Below the pieces are notes generated by a model. It ran no database searches, had not been told where the DNA came from, and saw only the letters and a list, made by a program, of their open reading frames with translations. DNA of 64,000 bases from Gnetum montanum (lineage: Eukaryota > Streptophyta > Gnetopsida > Gnetales > Gnetaceae), in contig MNCI01003602.1 of NCBI GenBank assembly GCA_015680685.1, positions 366,304-430,303 on the forward strand, in the 5' to 3' direction. Each line of letters begins with the position of its first letter. Within the stretch, counting starts at the first letter, position 1. Positions 45,433 through 57,725 of this stretch are shown in pieces. The translations under genes were made by a program, and so were the position numbers.

Positions 45433-45835
45433 ATACCTCTTGTGATGAACATGGGCTCCCCTCAGGTTAGTTGCTTTGATGCTCTACTATAGCTGTCATT
45501 TATTGCATTCGTTTCGCCTACTAACTACTTTATCCTTTGGGATATAGGCTCTTAACGAGGATGTGAGGCTCCTGGAGGGAAGGAATGAGGTGTTGGCAGG
45601 GGGTAATATGGGAGAAGATGATGTGCAAGTGAACGTGGTAGAGACAAACGATGAAAGCGATGCAAATAGGGATAGCTTGTGAGAGCATGAGGGCAGATCC
45701 CCCCTCTCTCTTTTTTTTTATGTTGGAAGAGTTTACAAACACCAATAGGTGAAAATTTTGAGCGAAATGTGAAAATTCCAGAAAGGAAAACTGATTTCGT
45801 GTTATTATGTGTGTTATGTGAAGTTTTCATACTTT

Positions 45836-46262
45836 GGGATGCTAATTTTAGGCTATTTCTAGGCTAGGTCACCCCCATTTCCATGCTGGGGGTAGGTGAG
45901 TTCTACCCTCCTTATACTCCTGCATGTTGGCCTTGAAGTCTCCTAGTTGGCTTACCTCCTTGCAAGGAGTGTGTTACCGTAGAGAAAAGTATTACCCCAT
46001 TAAAACTCATCAAATTACCATTTTTGGCATTCCAAAAGGCTTTTTTAACTCCCCCAAGCCAAAATATATATACTAGGTAACCTTTTTCACATTCGGAATG
46101 AGGCTTTGGTCACTTATGAAGCACTTTTTAGCCCCAAAAGTATAAAGCATATGAGATTACCCCTTTATGAATTACAACCTTCACATTTATAATGAAGCAT
46201 TGCCTTGGTTTTCAAGGGATAGGATTACAAAGGTTTCAACATGCAAATTTAGTGGTGTTTCA
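45836..46262 (-). repeat. 3' LTR (proximal part) of TAT-D
   Basis: On the minus strand it starts TGAAACACCACTAAATTTGC at 46262 directly after a clean polypurine tract. The first 200-250 bp parallel the TAT-B LTR at 6247-5990. The lower end is not defined: similarity fades near 45836, next to the 3' end of the plus-strand gene, so the LTR is probably truncated there. Confidence 0.65.
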
Positions 46263-46276
46263 TTGGCCCCTCTTTG
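46263..46276 (-). promoter_or_regulatory. TAT-D polypurine tract
   Basis: CAAAGAGGGGCCAA on the minus strand, identical to the TAT-C tract at 35933-35920 and directly before the LTR start. Confidence 0.85.
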
Positions 46277-46500
46277 TTGGTGTCTAAACAATTGACACGA
46301 GAGGCATCAACAAAGAATGTAAAACACCAATGTAGGTCCACTATCAATGTCCCCTCTCCGTTCTTGATCTAGTCATGTCAAACCATGTCTAAGAGTGCTT
46401 GTGATGATGGGATTGGGCTATGATGGAGGAATGGTAATGGTAGCTAGGGAGATGATCATGGAGGCTAATAATGCATTCCAAGTGTTGTCACCATGGCTAT
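46277..46500 (-). other. TAT-D 3' untranslated region, part next to the polypurine tract
   Basis: Non-coding. Its first 70 bases (GGTGTTTTACATTCTTTGTT and neighbours on the minus strand) match 35990-35934 of TAT-C, so the end of the 3' region is conserved between the two copies. It is interrupted at 46501 by a solo LTR and continues at 47979. Confidence 0.6.
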
Positions 46501-47978
46501 TGTACTGTCCAAAATCGTTGGCGTAAGGTTGGAAGGAAATGAATGCCGAAAGATCTTCGGAGAGATACAAACAACCCTACCTTCACATGAGGGAAAGCTA
46601 GAAAAACAAAGGCAGAGTGCCTTGAATGGTCCGCACACAGATCAACCAAGGACTTCCCTGAGCATATGCTATTGTCTACACTGGGGTTATCATCACAAGC
46701 ATAAAACAAAGAAAATAAAAGAGCGTAATGAACGTAACAGAGTGTAATGAATGTAACAGAGTGTAATGAATGTAACAGAGTGTAATAAATGTAACAGAGC
46801 GTAATGAATGTAACAGATCATAATGAATGTAACAAAGTGTAATGAATGTAACAGAGCATAATGAATGTAACAGAGCATAATGAATGTAACAAGACGTAAA
46901 CGTAAATAGAATGTATGTAGGAAGATGCAATGGAATGGAAAATGCAGAAAAATAAATTAGAATAGGACAATGGATGGTAAAATAATGAACAATGTTATAT
47001 TAATCAATGAAATGTGCACCGGTCAAAACGTAGTTACGTTGCAAGTCAGACGTTAAGCCCCGATGTGAGGTGTTTATAGGCACTGGGAATCACGTGTGTC
47101 TAGGCTCAGGATTACTTATTTTCTTGCTCGAAATTTTTTTCCAACCCCACCCCCTATTTATGTCAATGAACAAGGTATTTATCTGCTTGTCCTGAGCGTA
47201 GGAATGAATGAGATTGGTGGTTGCGAGATGCGAGAAAAATGGATCGCATGACAGGTGTATGAGGGCAATTACGTTCTAGACCTGGTGCACCATATCTTAC
47301 AACACAAGCTAGCTTACACTCATGGATGCAACGTAAGAACTTCACAAGCTCACACATGGTGTACAATAAAAATTTACAATAAATTTGCAATCAAAATTTG
47401 ATTCCAGCTCGCTTGGATCGACTACTTCGGGACGTCGACTTGATTTGATCTTATCCTAGCATGTTTTCATCATGCATATGAAATGTTCTAGGCCACTTTT
47501 GGCAGCTCACGTTGGGCTCATGCTGTCAGCGTGAGCTAGGCGTGAGCGTGAGCTGGGCGTGAGTAGTGAAAATAGTGTATTTTTGAGCCCAAAATCAGGA
47601 TTTTGAGGGCTGGGAACCTAGGGCAACCATTAGTGGAGGTCATGAAGGGTCCTTGTGCTCAAATTTGGCCTATTTTGGCTCAGTTTCAGGGCTCCAAAAG
47701 TTGGTGACGCTAAGACTTATGCTGTGTAGTGTAAGAAAATGTAACCAAAGTGTACCTAGCAAAGACCAAGTATTTTGAGCCTAAAACCTTTCATTTTGGA
47801 TGCTGAAAGCTAGTGCAATCACTTGTGGGCCCCGGGGGCCTTTCCTATTCCGTTGAATGTCATTTCATGCTATTTTGGAGACTCTCAAGTTTGGTCATGA
47901 CATACTCATGTTGGGCAACAGCATGACTTAGCTTGAATTTTGTTTGAAAGTGCTAGGCCAAAATTTTGTGGTGTTTTA
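46501..47978 (-). repeat. solo LTR of the TAT-A type (1478 bp)
   Basis: On the minus strand TAAAACACCAC (47978) to AGTACA (46501), the same termini as the TAT-A LTR. Flanking bases are GCTAT (46496-46500) and GTTAT (47979-47983), a 5-bp target duplication with one transition, so it is a complete insertion reduced to one LTR by recombination. The TAT-D 3' region resumes on the other side. It contains a 19-bp tandem repeat and a run of TGAGCGTGAGC words near 47510-47565. Confidence 0.8.
46721..46891. repeat. 19-bp tandem repeat inside the solo LTR, nine units
   Basis: GAGTGTAATGAATGTAACA repeated nine times with few changes. The equivalent part of the TAT-A LTR holds different GCGTAAA words, so the array expanded after the copies separated. 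It gives false open frames on both strands. Confidence 0.9.
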
Positions 47979-48655
47979 GTTATAGTGTGGTATTAATGTA
48001 TTTTGAAGTGTTGGTTACTTGGAAAATATGTTTAAGGGACAAACCACTTCACTTCAAGATTTTTTTGGCCATTAGGCTTCAAGGCTTCTTTGGCCATTCC
48101 CCCCCCCCCCCCCCCCCCCCCTCCTTTTTCTATGGGGTGAGACCTTCATTGGATTTCATGGCTAGGGCTAGTTTGACATAGTTTTCCCACTAAGTTAGTT
48201 GTGTTACAATGGACTTGAGAGTTATCCCATCAAATGAGGTGTGTTACACTCAATGGACTTAGTGGTTTTCCCATTGAATGAGTCGTGTTACATTCAAGTG
48301 GACTAGAGGATGGAGCATGCTAAGGACATATCATATGGTTATAGTGTATGAATGGTAGACATAAGCCAACATTGTTGCTTAGGATATGGAATATTATCAT
48401 CAAGATATAGGGTTAGGCTCAAGGAGTAGTGTTAGAGGGAGAGAAATGGTACAAGTACTCTTGACATAGTAGAACAAACTTACCAAATCTTGCACATTGA
48501 GGTTATTGTAATGAGTTGCACCCTTCCGATGTCCCCAAGCTTCATCCTACAAATATAACTCCAAGAGGATAAGAAAACCAAGCAAACAAGGCATGTTGCA
48601 ATGTTACAATGCATATATAGGCCACATAGAGAATAAATTGATCTACCTTGGTTAC
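47979..48655 (-). other. TAT-D 3' untranslated region, part next to the minisatellite
   Basis: Non-coding continuation beyond the solo LTR. It includes a run of 23 C (48099-48121), likely a replication or sequencing artefact region, and three short direct repeats around GTGTTACA..GGACTT (48200-48310). Confidence 0.5.
48099..48121. repeat. C homopolymer, 23 bases
   Basis: Uninterrupted C run in otherwise AT-rich DNA. Length is likely to be inaccurate in the assembly. Confidence 0.95.
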
Positions 48656-48900
48656 CAATGTTGCTAGTTTAAGGCCTCTATAGGCCATGATACCAATTTA
48701 AAGCCCTGGCAAGCTATGGTTCTAATTTAAGATCATAGCAGATCATGATATAGTTTAGAGTCTTAGTGAACTATGATGCCAATTTAAGGCCTTTGCAGGC
48801 CATGATGCCAGTTTAAGGAATTAGCAAGCTATGGTGTTACTAGTTTTAGGCCTTTGCAGGTTGTGTTACTAGTTTAAGGCCTAGACAAGCCATTCTAGAG
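48656..48900. repeat. 28-31 bp minisatellite of TAT-D
   Basis: Eight units of the form CTAGTTTAAGGCCT..GGCCATGATGC, directly after the end of integrase. Related to 8218-8455 (TAT-B) by the CTAGTTTTAGGCC..GC start and the CCATGGT end. A lone similar unit occurs at 52640-52695 on the other side of the polymerase. Confidence 0.85.
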
Positions 48901-48929
48901 TAGGCTTTCTTATTGATGACTATCAACTA

Positions 48930-51900
48930 CATGTAATATGGCTTCAAATAGGAATGATTGACCATATTGGCCAGCTCATTCCCATCCATATCAGTTATCT
49001 TGAATGCTCCATTACCATAGGCTTTGGTAACTAGGAAGGGCCCTCCCTAGTTGGCTAAGAATTTATCTACATGCTCATAAATGGCTTTGAGGACTATGTC
49101 ACTTTCCTTGATCTTAAATTTTCCCAAATTATGGTGATGTTGTTGCTTCTACCTCTCTTGATAGCATTTTATGTGGGCAAGTGCTTGCATACATTGCTCC
49201 TACAGTGAATCTAGAGCCATTGTCTACAACTCCTTATTTTGTTCATCATTGATGAAGTTAGTCAAGGCAACTTGAAGTGATGGCACCTACAATTCAAGAG
49301 ATAACACAACTTCATAACAATAAACTAAACTATAAGGGGTTTCTCTAGTTGTTGTCTGATAGGTCATTCTATAGGTCCATAGTGCATGGACAAGTCACTC
49401 ATGCCATTAACATCTGCTATTATTGAGCATCTTCTTTAGCAAATTGATAATGGCATTGTTGCTTACTTCTGCTTGTCCATTGACCTGAGGATAATAAGTA
49501 GATGAGAAAGAATGCTTAATGCCTAGGTTATGATAGAAATCTTTCATTTCATGGCTACCAAATTATTATTACTATAATCACGGGTATGCCAAAATGGGCT
49601 ACACTATTATCTAAGATAGATTTACAAAATTGTTTAGATGTAGTCTTCCTTCAGGAAATAGACTTAACCCACTTTGTAAAGTATTCAGTTGTAGTGATAA
49701 TGAAGCTATGACCTATGGAAGACTTGGGTGTTATAAGTCCAATGATATCCAACCCCCATCATTGAAACAGCCAAGTGATTTGACTAGAATACAACTCTAT
49801 TAGCAGTATGTGTATGAGATTAGTATGTCATTTTCACATGTCACAATGCTTAACCTTTTTCATGCTATCGCTTTTCATATGTAACTAGTAGTAACCTAAC
49901 TACCTAATCTTAGTGGCCATAGCCCTTGGTCCTATATGTCCTCCACAAAAACCCTTGTGAACCTCCTCTAGGACTATTCTGGCTTCAATTTTGCCTAAGC
50001 ACTTTAGTAATATATCATCATAGGATTGTCAACATAATGTGCTATAATCTATAATGACATACTGCTTCAATATTTTTTGTATGGCATCCTTTTGGGCAAC
50101 AATTAGGCCTTACAAAGACTCACCATGCATAAGGTATAATTTGATATTGTCATACCACTCCCTAATAGGAGCAGTATGGATGACAACTACAAAGGTATCT
50201 TTAGTGTTTTTTGTGATGAGAACAACACAATCTACAATTAAGGTGCATAACTTACTAAGCAAATCTGGTGTCACACTGAGAGCTAAAGTTCCAATTGCAT
50301 CAATTATGGCATTCTCATTTCAAGGTACATGCTGGATATCAACATTTGCAAATTGTTGTAATAATTTTTTCCCTAGGTCACAGTATGGTTGTAAGTGTTT
50401 GGCTTTACATGCATATAATTCTGTTACTTGGTTAACCATAAGTTGAGAATCACCTTTAATTGCTAAGTGTCTAATTCCTAGGTCATGAGCAACCATCATT
50501 CCATTTATCAAACCCTCATACTTTGCTATGTTGTTGATACATGGAAACTCAAAACAATATGCAAAAGGTTGGATTTGACCAGATGGAAATGTTATGATGG
50601 CAACAGTACTAGCCCCATGGGTAGTTGAAGCTCCATCAAAGTGCATGACTACCTCATAACCTTCAAGCATTTATCTAACAATATTAATGTGCTCATCAGA
50701 AAACATAGGATCTATGGCTACTTGGTCATCAACAAGTGAAATTATGAGTTGTATAGCTATAGCTTGACCTTTCGTTGAGGATTAATAGATGTAGTGAAGG
50801 TTATATTTTATGATTATGGCTTTCCATTAGGCTATGTGGCTACTCTCATACATATTGGTCATTATGGCTCTAAGCACGTTATCTTTGCAAATGACATTAA
50901 CTTCACTTTTCAAGAGGTAGTGTCTCCACTTCTTTAATGAGGATACTAGTTCTAGATAATACTTCTCCACTTCAGTGTATTGAGTTTCATGGGCAACTAA
51001 TGCATGGCTTAGATAGTGTACTACCATTTCCACTCCACCATCATGTTTTTAACAAAGTAGAGTGACAACAGACGTGTCAGAGATGGCCAAGTAGATGTAA
51101 AAAGGTCTACCTTCTTGTAGAGGATAGACCATTAGTAGTTGTATCAACTCTTGCTTAAGGTTTTCAAAGGCCTCTTGGCATTGATTCATCCACTCACAGT
51201 GAACCCCTTTCTTAAGAAAATATTCCATGGGCTGTAACTTATCCATAAGCCTTACAATAAACTTATGAATAAATTGTAATCTACCTTGCAATCCCCGAAG
51301 CTCCTTAAGGTTGGTGGGTGCTGCTAATCTAGATATGACCTTAACTTTATCAAGATTGACACGTATCCCTGCTTCAAATACTATAAAGCTAAGCATCTTA
51401 CTAGCCTTAACATCGAAGACACAGTTCTTAGGATTGAGCCTGAGCTCATATTTGAGGCATTATTTAAGCACAAGATCTAGGTCATTAGCATGGTCACTAG
51501 CCTCTTTGGACTTAATGGCTATGTCATCCACATAATCTTCAAGCAAACCTAGCATGTAATCATTGAAAATATAATTCATGGCATATTGATAGGTTGCTCT
51601 TGCATTTTTAAGGCCAAAGGGCATCATTGTATTGCAAAAGGTTCCCCAAGGGGTCATAAAGGTTGTGCTAAGTTGGTGCTCTGGGTTGATCCTAATTTGT
51701 TTGTATCCCAAGAACCCATCCATAAAGGACAATAAGGAATGCCCAGCCATGGTATAAATGAGTTGATCAATACTAGGCAACAGAAAGTCACTCTTAATAG
51801 TTGCTTTATTTAGGTCTTAGAAATCAATGTAAATATAGATACTCCTATTTTTCTTAGGGACTACCACTATGTTTGAAACCCATTCTATGTAGTTGACATT

Positions 51901-52400
51901 CCTAATGAAACCATCTCGATAGAGCTTCAAGATCTCATCATGAACTACCAAGGCTAAATTGGGTCTTATCTTATGTACTTTTTTCTTAATTGGTCTAATG
52001 CTAGGATCTAGTATGATGTTATGTTGTACTAAGCATGGTTCTAGGCTTGGCATATCTTCATATAACTAGGCAAAGGCCTTAATGTTGCCTTATAGGACCT
52101 TGGTGATGTCTTCAACCTATTCAAGTTCTAGTGAGAAACTTAATTTAAGGGTTTTATCCTCACCATTATGTGTCATGATAGGAACCTCAGTTAGAGTATA
52201 TTTAGTTATGTCACTTACCTCTAAGTCAAGGGTTTTGACTAGGTTTTCAGGCCACTCTAGAGGTTTTTCTATTGAGGCTATGTAATTGACAAGACTTTCA
52301 AGCTCAAGATCTAGGCCATTAGGGTAAATATATCATTTTACATCATTGTGAGACCCATTTAGGCTTAAAGGTAAACTAAGAAGCTTCCAAGCACTCATAC
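48930..52400 (-). pseudogene. pol: TAT-D polymerase: RT, RNase H, second RNase H, integrase
   Basis: Same order as TAT-C. Pre-RT with KTLDLEVSDITKY (52270-52190) and DMPSLEPCLVQHNI (52053). RT with LSFMDGFLGYKQIRIN and an intact DYVDD (51780-51460), then LKELRGLQGRLQFI (51300). RNase H with HYLSHALVAHETQY (51033-50827). Second RNase H with FDGASTTHG keeping the active Asp, INNIAKYEGLI and GDSQLMVNQVTELYACKAKH (50670-50320). Integrase with VHKGFCGGHIGPRAMATKI (49960-49900), WGLDIIG, but the TDNG motif is destroyed (about 49590). C-terminal GNGAFKITDMDGNE and NHSYLKPYY (48960-48930). No gag is seen upstream. It is AT-richer and carries more stops than TAT-C, so older. Confidence 0.92.
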
Positions 52401-52974
52401 TTTAATCCTGCATGTCAACCAAAAGCATATTAAGTGGCACTTGGGTAAAATTAAATAAGTAATGCTAAAAAGCTATAAAAACCATGCAAATACATGCTAT
52501 TCTAATGCAAATAATGTCATCTAGGGCTATAAAGCAAGCATAAAAACTGTAATAAGGGCCAAATAAAGGTCAAAAAAGGGAAAATGCAAGAAATAAGGCT
52601 GCAAATGGCCAACAAGGATCATGATTTTGTCAATTTTGAGACTTGATGGGCTATGATGCCAATTTAAAGCCATAGTGAGCCATGGTCACATGGTGCCAAA
52701 CAGTGTTTAGGGAAGGCCAAACCCCACTATTTAATACCAATCAAAGGCTAAAAAAGGGAAAATAAAATAGATAAAGGAATTATAACACTATGTAAAGACT
52801 AAAAGAAGGCTACAAAACATAAGGCCAAAACAAGTTGAAATATCAAGCAAAGCATGCTACATATGGTCAAACTTGGCTAATATAGGTTTAGAAAAAGGGT
52901 TTGTTTTTGCCATTTTTAGGTTGTAGTGGCTCATGGTTTGGGCATTAGTTAGGGATATTTCTAGGCTATTTTGG
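52401..52974. other. spacer upstream of TAT-D polymerase
   Basis: No gene seen. On the minus strand a CAG acceptor-like site (TTGACATGCAG near 52412) precedes the polymerase frame, as expected if RT is reached by splicing, which is known for Ogre elements. A single minisatellite-like unit lies at 52640-52695. Confidence 0.4.
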
Positions 52975-55900
52975 CCTAAAAAATAAGAATTTTGGAGCTT
53001 CTACCCTGAGTCCCCCTTGGTTGAGTTTTCCTCTCCCCACCCCTCCACTCTAGGGGGGTATGTCAACCTAGAGGGCTTTAAGGGGCTAAGTTTTGAAGAA
53101 TTTTGATTAGTTTTGGACATGCATGTGCATTTCTAAGGTTTCTAGAGTTGCTAGACATCTCCCAAAATTAAAACTTGTAAATTTTAAGGTTAATTAAACC
53201 ATTTTTATGGTTACCCCATTATTTGCACACTAAGCTCCCCCTCCAAGGGGGTGTGTCAACATGAAAGACTCCAAGGGGCTAAGTTTTGAAAAAGTTTGAT
53301 TAGTTTTGGACATGCATGTGCATTCTTGGGGTTACCAAAGATACTAGGCATCTCCCAAGATTAAAAATTGTTAATTTAAAGGTCATTTTAAGTATTTTCA
53401 AGGTTATCCCTTTATTTCCATGCTAAGCTCCCCTTCCAAGGGGGTGTGTCAGCATGAAGAACTTCAAGGGATTGATTTTTGATTAATTTTGATCAGTCTT
53501 GGGCATGCATGTGCATTCTTAGGTTTTCTAGTGCTACTAAACATCACCCAACATTAAAATTTATCAATTTTGAGGTTATTTTATTGGCTTTTTATGTTAT
53601 TCCCTTATGCCCACGTCGAGCCTCCTCCCCTCCGTGCCCCCCGCCACACCCCCCCAACCCCCCCAAAGGGATGTGTCAACATGGAAGACTTTAAGGGGCT
53701 AATTTTTGATAAATTTTAATTAATTTTTGATAAATTTTAATCAATTTTGGACATGCATGTGCATTCTTGAGCTTGTTGGGGCTACCAGACATCTCCCAAG
53801 ATCAAAACTTGTCAATTTTAAGGTCATTTAATGGATTTTCAGGGTTACCCCCTTGTTTCCATGCTATGTCCCCTCCCCCTTCTAGGAGGATGTGTCAGCA
53901 TGGAAGACTCAAAGGGATTAATTCTTGATCAATTTTGTCTAGTATTAGGCATGCATGTGCATTTCTAGTTGTTGAGGCTACTGGGCATCACCCAAGATCC
54001 AAAGTTGTTAGTTTTAAGGTCATTTTATGGATTTTCAAGGTTGCCCCCACCCCCACCACTCCAAGGGGATGTGTTAGCATGGAGGATCTCAAGGGGCTTA
54101 TTTTTGATAAATTTTGATAAATTTTGGACATGCATGTGCATTGCCGAGGTTGTTGGAGTTACTGGACACTACCCAAGATCAAACATTGTCAGTTTTAAGG
54201 TCATTAAGTTAATTTTTAGGGCTACCCCATAGTTTCCACACTATGCCCCCCTCCAAGGGGATTTGTTAGCATGGAGGATCCCAAGGGGTTGATTTTTGAC
54301 AAATTTTGATTAGTTTTTGGCATGCATGTGTATTCATAGGGTTGTCGAAGCTGTTGGGAATTGCTGAAGATTAGAACTTGTTAATTTTAAGGTCATCAAG
54401 TTATTTTTTAGGGTTACCCTCTTATTTCCATGCTAAGCCCCCCTCCAGGGTGGTGTGTTAGGATGGAAGACTCTAAGGGGTTGATTTTTTGATGAATTTT
54501 GACCTATCTTGGGCATGCATGTGCATTCTTGGGGTTCTCCAAGCTATCGAGCATCATCTAAGGTTAAAATTTATCGTTTTAAAGGTCATTTTTAGGTTTT
54601 TCAAGGCTTACACCTTATTTCCATGCTACGTGCCCCCTGCAACCCCCCCGGGCCCCTTCCAGGGGATATTTCAATGTGGAAGACTCCAAGGGATTTATTT
54701 TTAACAAATTTTGATCAATCTTGGACATGCATGTGCATTCATGGGGTTGTTGGTGCTGCTAGACATCACCCAAGGTCAAAATTTATCAATTCTAAGGTTA
54801 TTTTATTGGTTTTTTATATTACCCTTGTGTCTCAATGTTGAACCTCCCCCACCCCACCAAGAGGTGTGTTAGTATGGAAGACTCCAAGGAGTTGATTTTT
54901 GACAAATTTTGATCAATCTTAGACATGCATGTGCATTCCTAGGGTTGTCTATGCTACTAGACATCACCCAAGGTCAAAATTTATTAATTTTGAGGTTATT
55001 TTATTCATTTTTTATACCACCTTGTTTCCATGCTGAGCCACTCCTTTAGGGGCTATGTTAGTATGGAAGACTCCAAGGGGCTAATTTTTGACAAATTTTG
55101 ATCACTTTTTAGCATGCATGTACATTCTTGGGATTGTCAGGGCTGTTGGACATCCCCTAAGATAAAAACTTGTCAATTTTAAGGTCATTTAATAAATTTT
55201 TAAGGTTACCCCATTGTTTCCACACTGAGCACACACACACACACACACCCTCCCCAATCTAGGAGGATGTGTCAACATGGAGGATCCCAGGGGTCTAATT
55301 TTTGATAAATTTTAATCACGTTTGGGCATGCATGTACATTCCCTGGGATTACTAAAGATGCTAAACACTACCCAAGATTAAAAGTTGTCAACTTTAAGGC
55401 CATCAAGTTATTTTTAGGGTTATCCCCTTGTTTTCATGCTAAGCTCCCCCTCAAGGGGTGTGTCAGCGTGGAAGACTCCAAGGGGCTAATTTTTGAAAAA
55501 TTTTGATCAATTTTTGGCATGCATATGGTGGAGCTACTAGACACTACCCAAGATCAAAATTTGTTATTTTCAAGGCCATTAAGTTAATTTTTAGGATTAT
55601 CCCCTTATTTCTACACTGAGCCCCACTCCCCCCACACACACACACACACCTCCAAGGGGATGTTTCAACGTGGAAAACTCTAAGGGATTGATTTTGACAA
55701 CATTTGATCAATTTTGGGTGTGCATGTGCATTCCTGAAGTTACCAGAGCTACTGGGGATCTCCCAAGATCAAAAGTTGTTAGTTTTAAGGTCATTTTATG
55801 GATTTTCAAGGTTACCCCCTTGTTTCCATGCTAAGTGCCACCCCCCTACCCCTCTAGGGGGTGTGTCAACGAGGAGGATCCCAAGGGTTAATTTTTGACA

Positions 55901-56120
55901 AATTTTGATAAGTTTTGGGCATGCATATGCATTCCCGAGGTTGCCAGAGCTACTGGACACTACCCAAGATCAAAAGTTGTTAGCTTTAAGGCCATTAAGC
56001 TAATTTTTAGGGTTACCCCCTTGTTTCCATACTAAGCCCCCTTCCAAGGAAGTATGTCAGCATGGAAGACTCCAAGGGGATGATTTTTGAGAAATTTTGA
56101 TCAATTTTGGGCATGTATGT
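52975..56120 (+). repeat. tandem array of about 190-bp units, first block (16 units)
   Basis: Counting GCATGCATGTGCATT-type cores: 53119, 53311, 53504, 53752, 53950, 54129, 54321, 54514, 54726, 54924, 55113, 55327, 55519, 55720, 55920 and 56112. Spacing is mostly 179-214 bp (one 248 where a 40-bp stretch is doubled). Each unit has: a C-rich box (CCCCCTCCAAGGGG), GTGTGTCAACATGGAAGACT, AATTTTTGACAAATTTTGAT, the GCATGC core, ACCCAAGATCAAAA, and TTTTAAGGTCATTAAGTTAA. The C-rich box varies most and contains CA microsatellites in two units (55230-55248, 55632-55649). No coding capacity. Confidence 0.93.
56116..56120. repeat. target-site duplication TATGT, left copy
   Basis: TATGT before the inserted LTR start TGTTAAACCCC. 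Repeated at 57726-57730. Confidence 0.85.
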
Positions 56121-57725
56121 TGTTAAACCCCAAATTGATTCAATTTTAAACAAGCATCTTTTTTAAAATTCATTCATTTCAATTGATTTTATTTGATTAA
56201 TGTTCATTTTAGTTTATCTTATTTTCATATAGTTAATACAATGTAAAAACATCATATATTATATTAATATGATTATAATTATATTACATAATCATATAAT
56301 ATANATAAAAGCTATAAACATTAAACTATAGAATTAGTGAAACAAGCCATTTGCAATGGCACTAGCGGCAATGACAACGATTCTGGTGAAGTACAATCTC
56401 AGCATTCAAGTTTGCCTCATTTCCAAGGACAATCTCATGTGCCTGCCTCTATACTTGAAAACCTAGGGCCACTTATTCTATGTGCCATGGTTTTGGATAA
56501 TAGATCTGCTCACGCTCCACCACGTGTGCGCGGTAGTGGTAGGAAGTAGTGTGAGCAACTGATGTAGGTAATGAGGGTTTGTGTTGTAGGCAGCAAGGGT
56601 TTGTTGTTGCAAGCAACAAGGGTTTTTAGCAATGCACATGATGCAACGATGGAATCCAAATCAGGGAAAACATGTGGCATGACCAAAGCAGCAACAACAA
56701 CATGCACGATAGCAATAGTGGCAAGTAGTAATGATAGCAAGCATGGTAGCAACAAGTAGTGATGACAGAGAGCATGACAGTGGCAAGGAATGATGATAGC
56801 ATGTGTGCAACAATGGCAGTGGTAGGTAGTAGTAACAGCAAGTGTGGTAGCAGTAGGAAATAACAACAACACGCATGGGGTAGTAGCAACAGTGAGCACA
56901 ACAACGATAGGGAATGGCAATGGCAAGCACGCAGCAAAGGTGGTGATGGCAGTGAATAGGAGGTGACAACATCTCATGAGAAACGAAGAGACCATAATGT
57001 TGATGTTGCTATTGTTTTCTATTTTCCATATTAACCAAAAGATTACAAACAAAATTTAATTTTGTTAATTAAAATGTTAACATTAGTATTTACCCCTATA
57101 ATCATGGATCTAGTATCTTATCAAACCATGATTAATTTGATTATTTTTAAACCTTTGGAAATATAAATAATACATCCCACATTGTGAGAGAGCAGCAATA
57201 ATTATTATTTTATTATTTGCATTTTCCTTGAAAAAGAGAATAGAGAATAGAAAAAATGAAAGAATTGATACTTGAGCAAATTCCACATCAAATTGAGATT
57301 AATTCTTCTTGTGATTTATGTTGAGGATCTGTTAAGCCTTGTGGAAATTCTTGAAGCCCATCAGCTGGCTATCAAAGTTAGCACATTATGAAAACTACAA
57401 AGTAGAATTGTAAATTAGGCAAAGTCTCCCTTGTGATCTTCAATTATTATTTATAATTTCAATTTGATTTTATTATTCATTTTCATTCTTGAACTTAATA
57501 TTAGAAGTTAGGATGAAAATTTATGATTATACTTATGAGTAATATCCATAAGCATGGTATTTAATTGGATTCAATTCTAGATATTTATTATCTTGATGAA
57601 TTTTTACTTTGGACCATTTCTCCATGGATACAACTCACGGGTAGTCACATATAAGGTGACTTCTCTACAATCAAAGAAAAATAAATTTTAACGATATCCA
57701 GTATTGAATTTTACCTAGCTCATCA
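56121..57725 (+). mobile_element. solo LTR (1605 bp) inserted in the tandem array
   Basis: It starts TGTTAAACCCC and ends AGCTCATCA, flanked by perfect TATGT duplications. Removing it and one TATGT restores the array unit (GGGCATGTATGTGTATTC). The interior has an AT-rich start, a purine-rich AGCAACAA/GTAGTAGC repetitive block (56510-56960) that gives false frames on both strands, and a distal part shared with 13425-13640. No gag or polymerase motif, so it is a solo LTR or a very short non-coding element. Orientation is assigned from the shared part only. An N lies at 56304. Confidence 0.75.

Larger units (their letters stand above)
41281..45681 (+). pseudogene. plus-strand spliced gene-like region, protein of unknown family
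   Basis: Several coding-like blocks on the plus strand separated by intron-like DNA. First block from ATG 41349: MAPKTQLVLAKVGEV up to a donor GTGAGT at 41459. Further blocks: 42060-42320 (SLDEARASGVIEALL), 42490-42790 (DELAATQLALQEF, FYANFRTKG), 43110-43880, an acidic block 43982-44283, 44403-44545, 44674-45432 and a last exon 45550-45681 ending in TGA. Donor-like (CAGGTGAG at 42405 and 44545) and acceptor-like (TATAG at 45548) sites bound several. In-frame TAG stops fall where Gln or Trp would fit. No catalytic motif seen. It could be an antisense accessory ORF of a Tat-type element or a captured host gene; I do not recognise the family. The extent is inferred. Confidence 0.5.

Noticed and set aside
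46676-46930. Minus-strand open frames with a repeating pattern
   Set aside because: They are translations of the 19-bp tandem repeat cycling through three frames, not a protein.
56510-57052. Overlapping open frames of 100-180 residues, Cys/His/Leu-rich, on the minus strand
   Set aside because: The block is a degenerate GTAGCAACAA-like repeat inside the solo LTR; three frames are open at once and no domain is seen.
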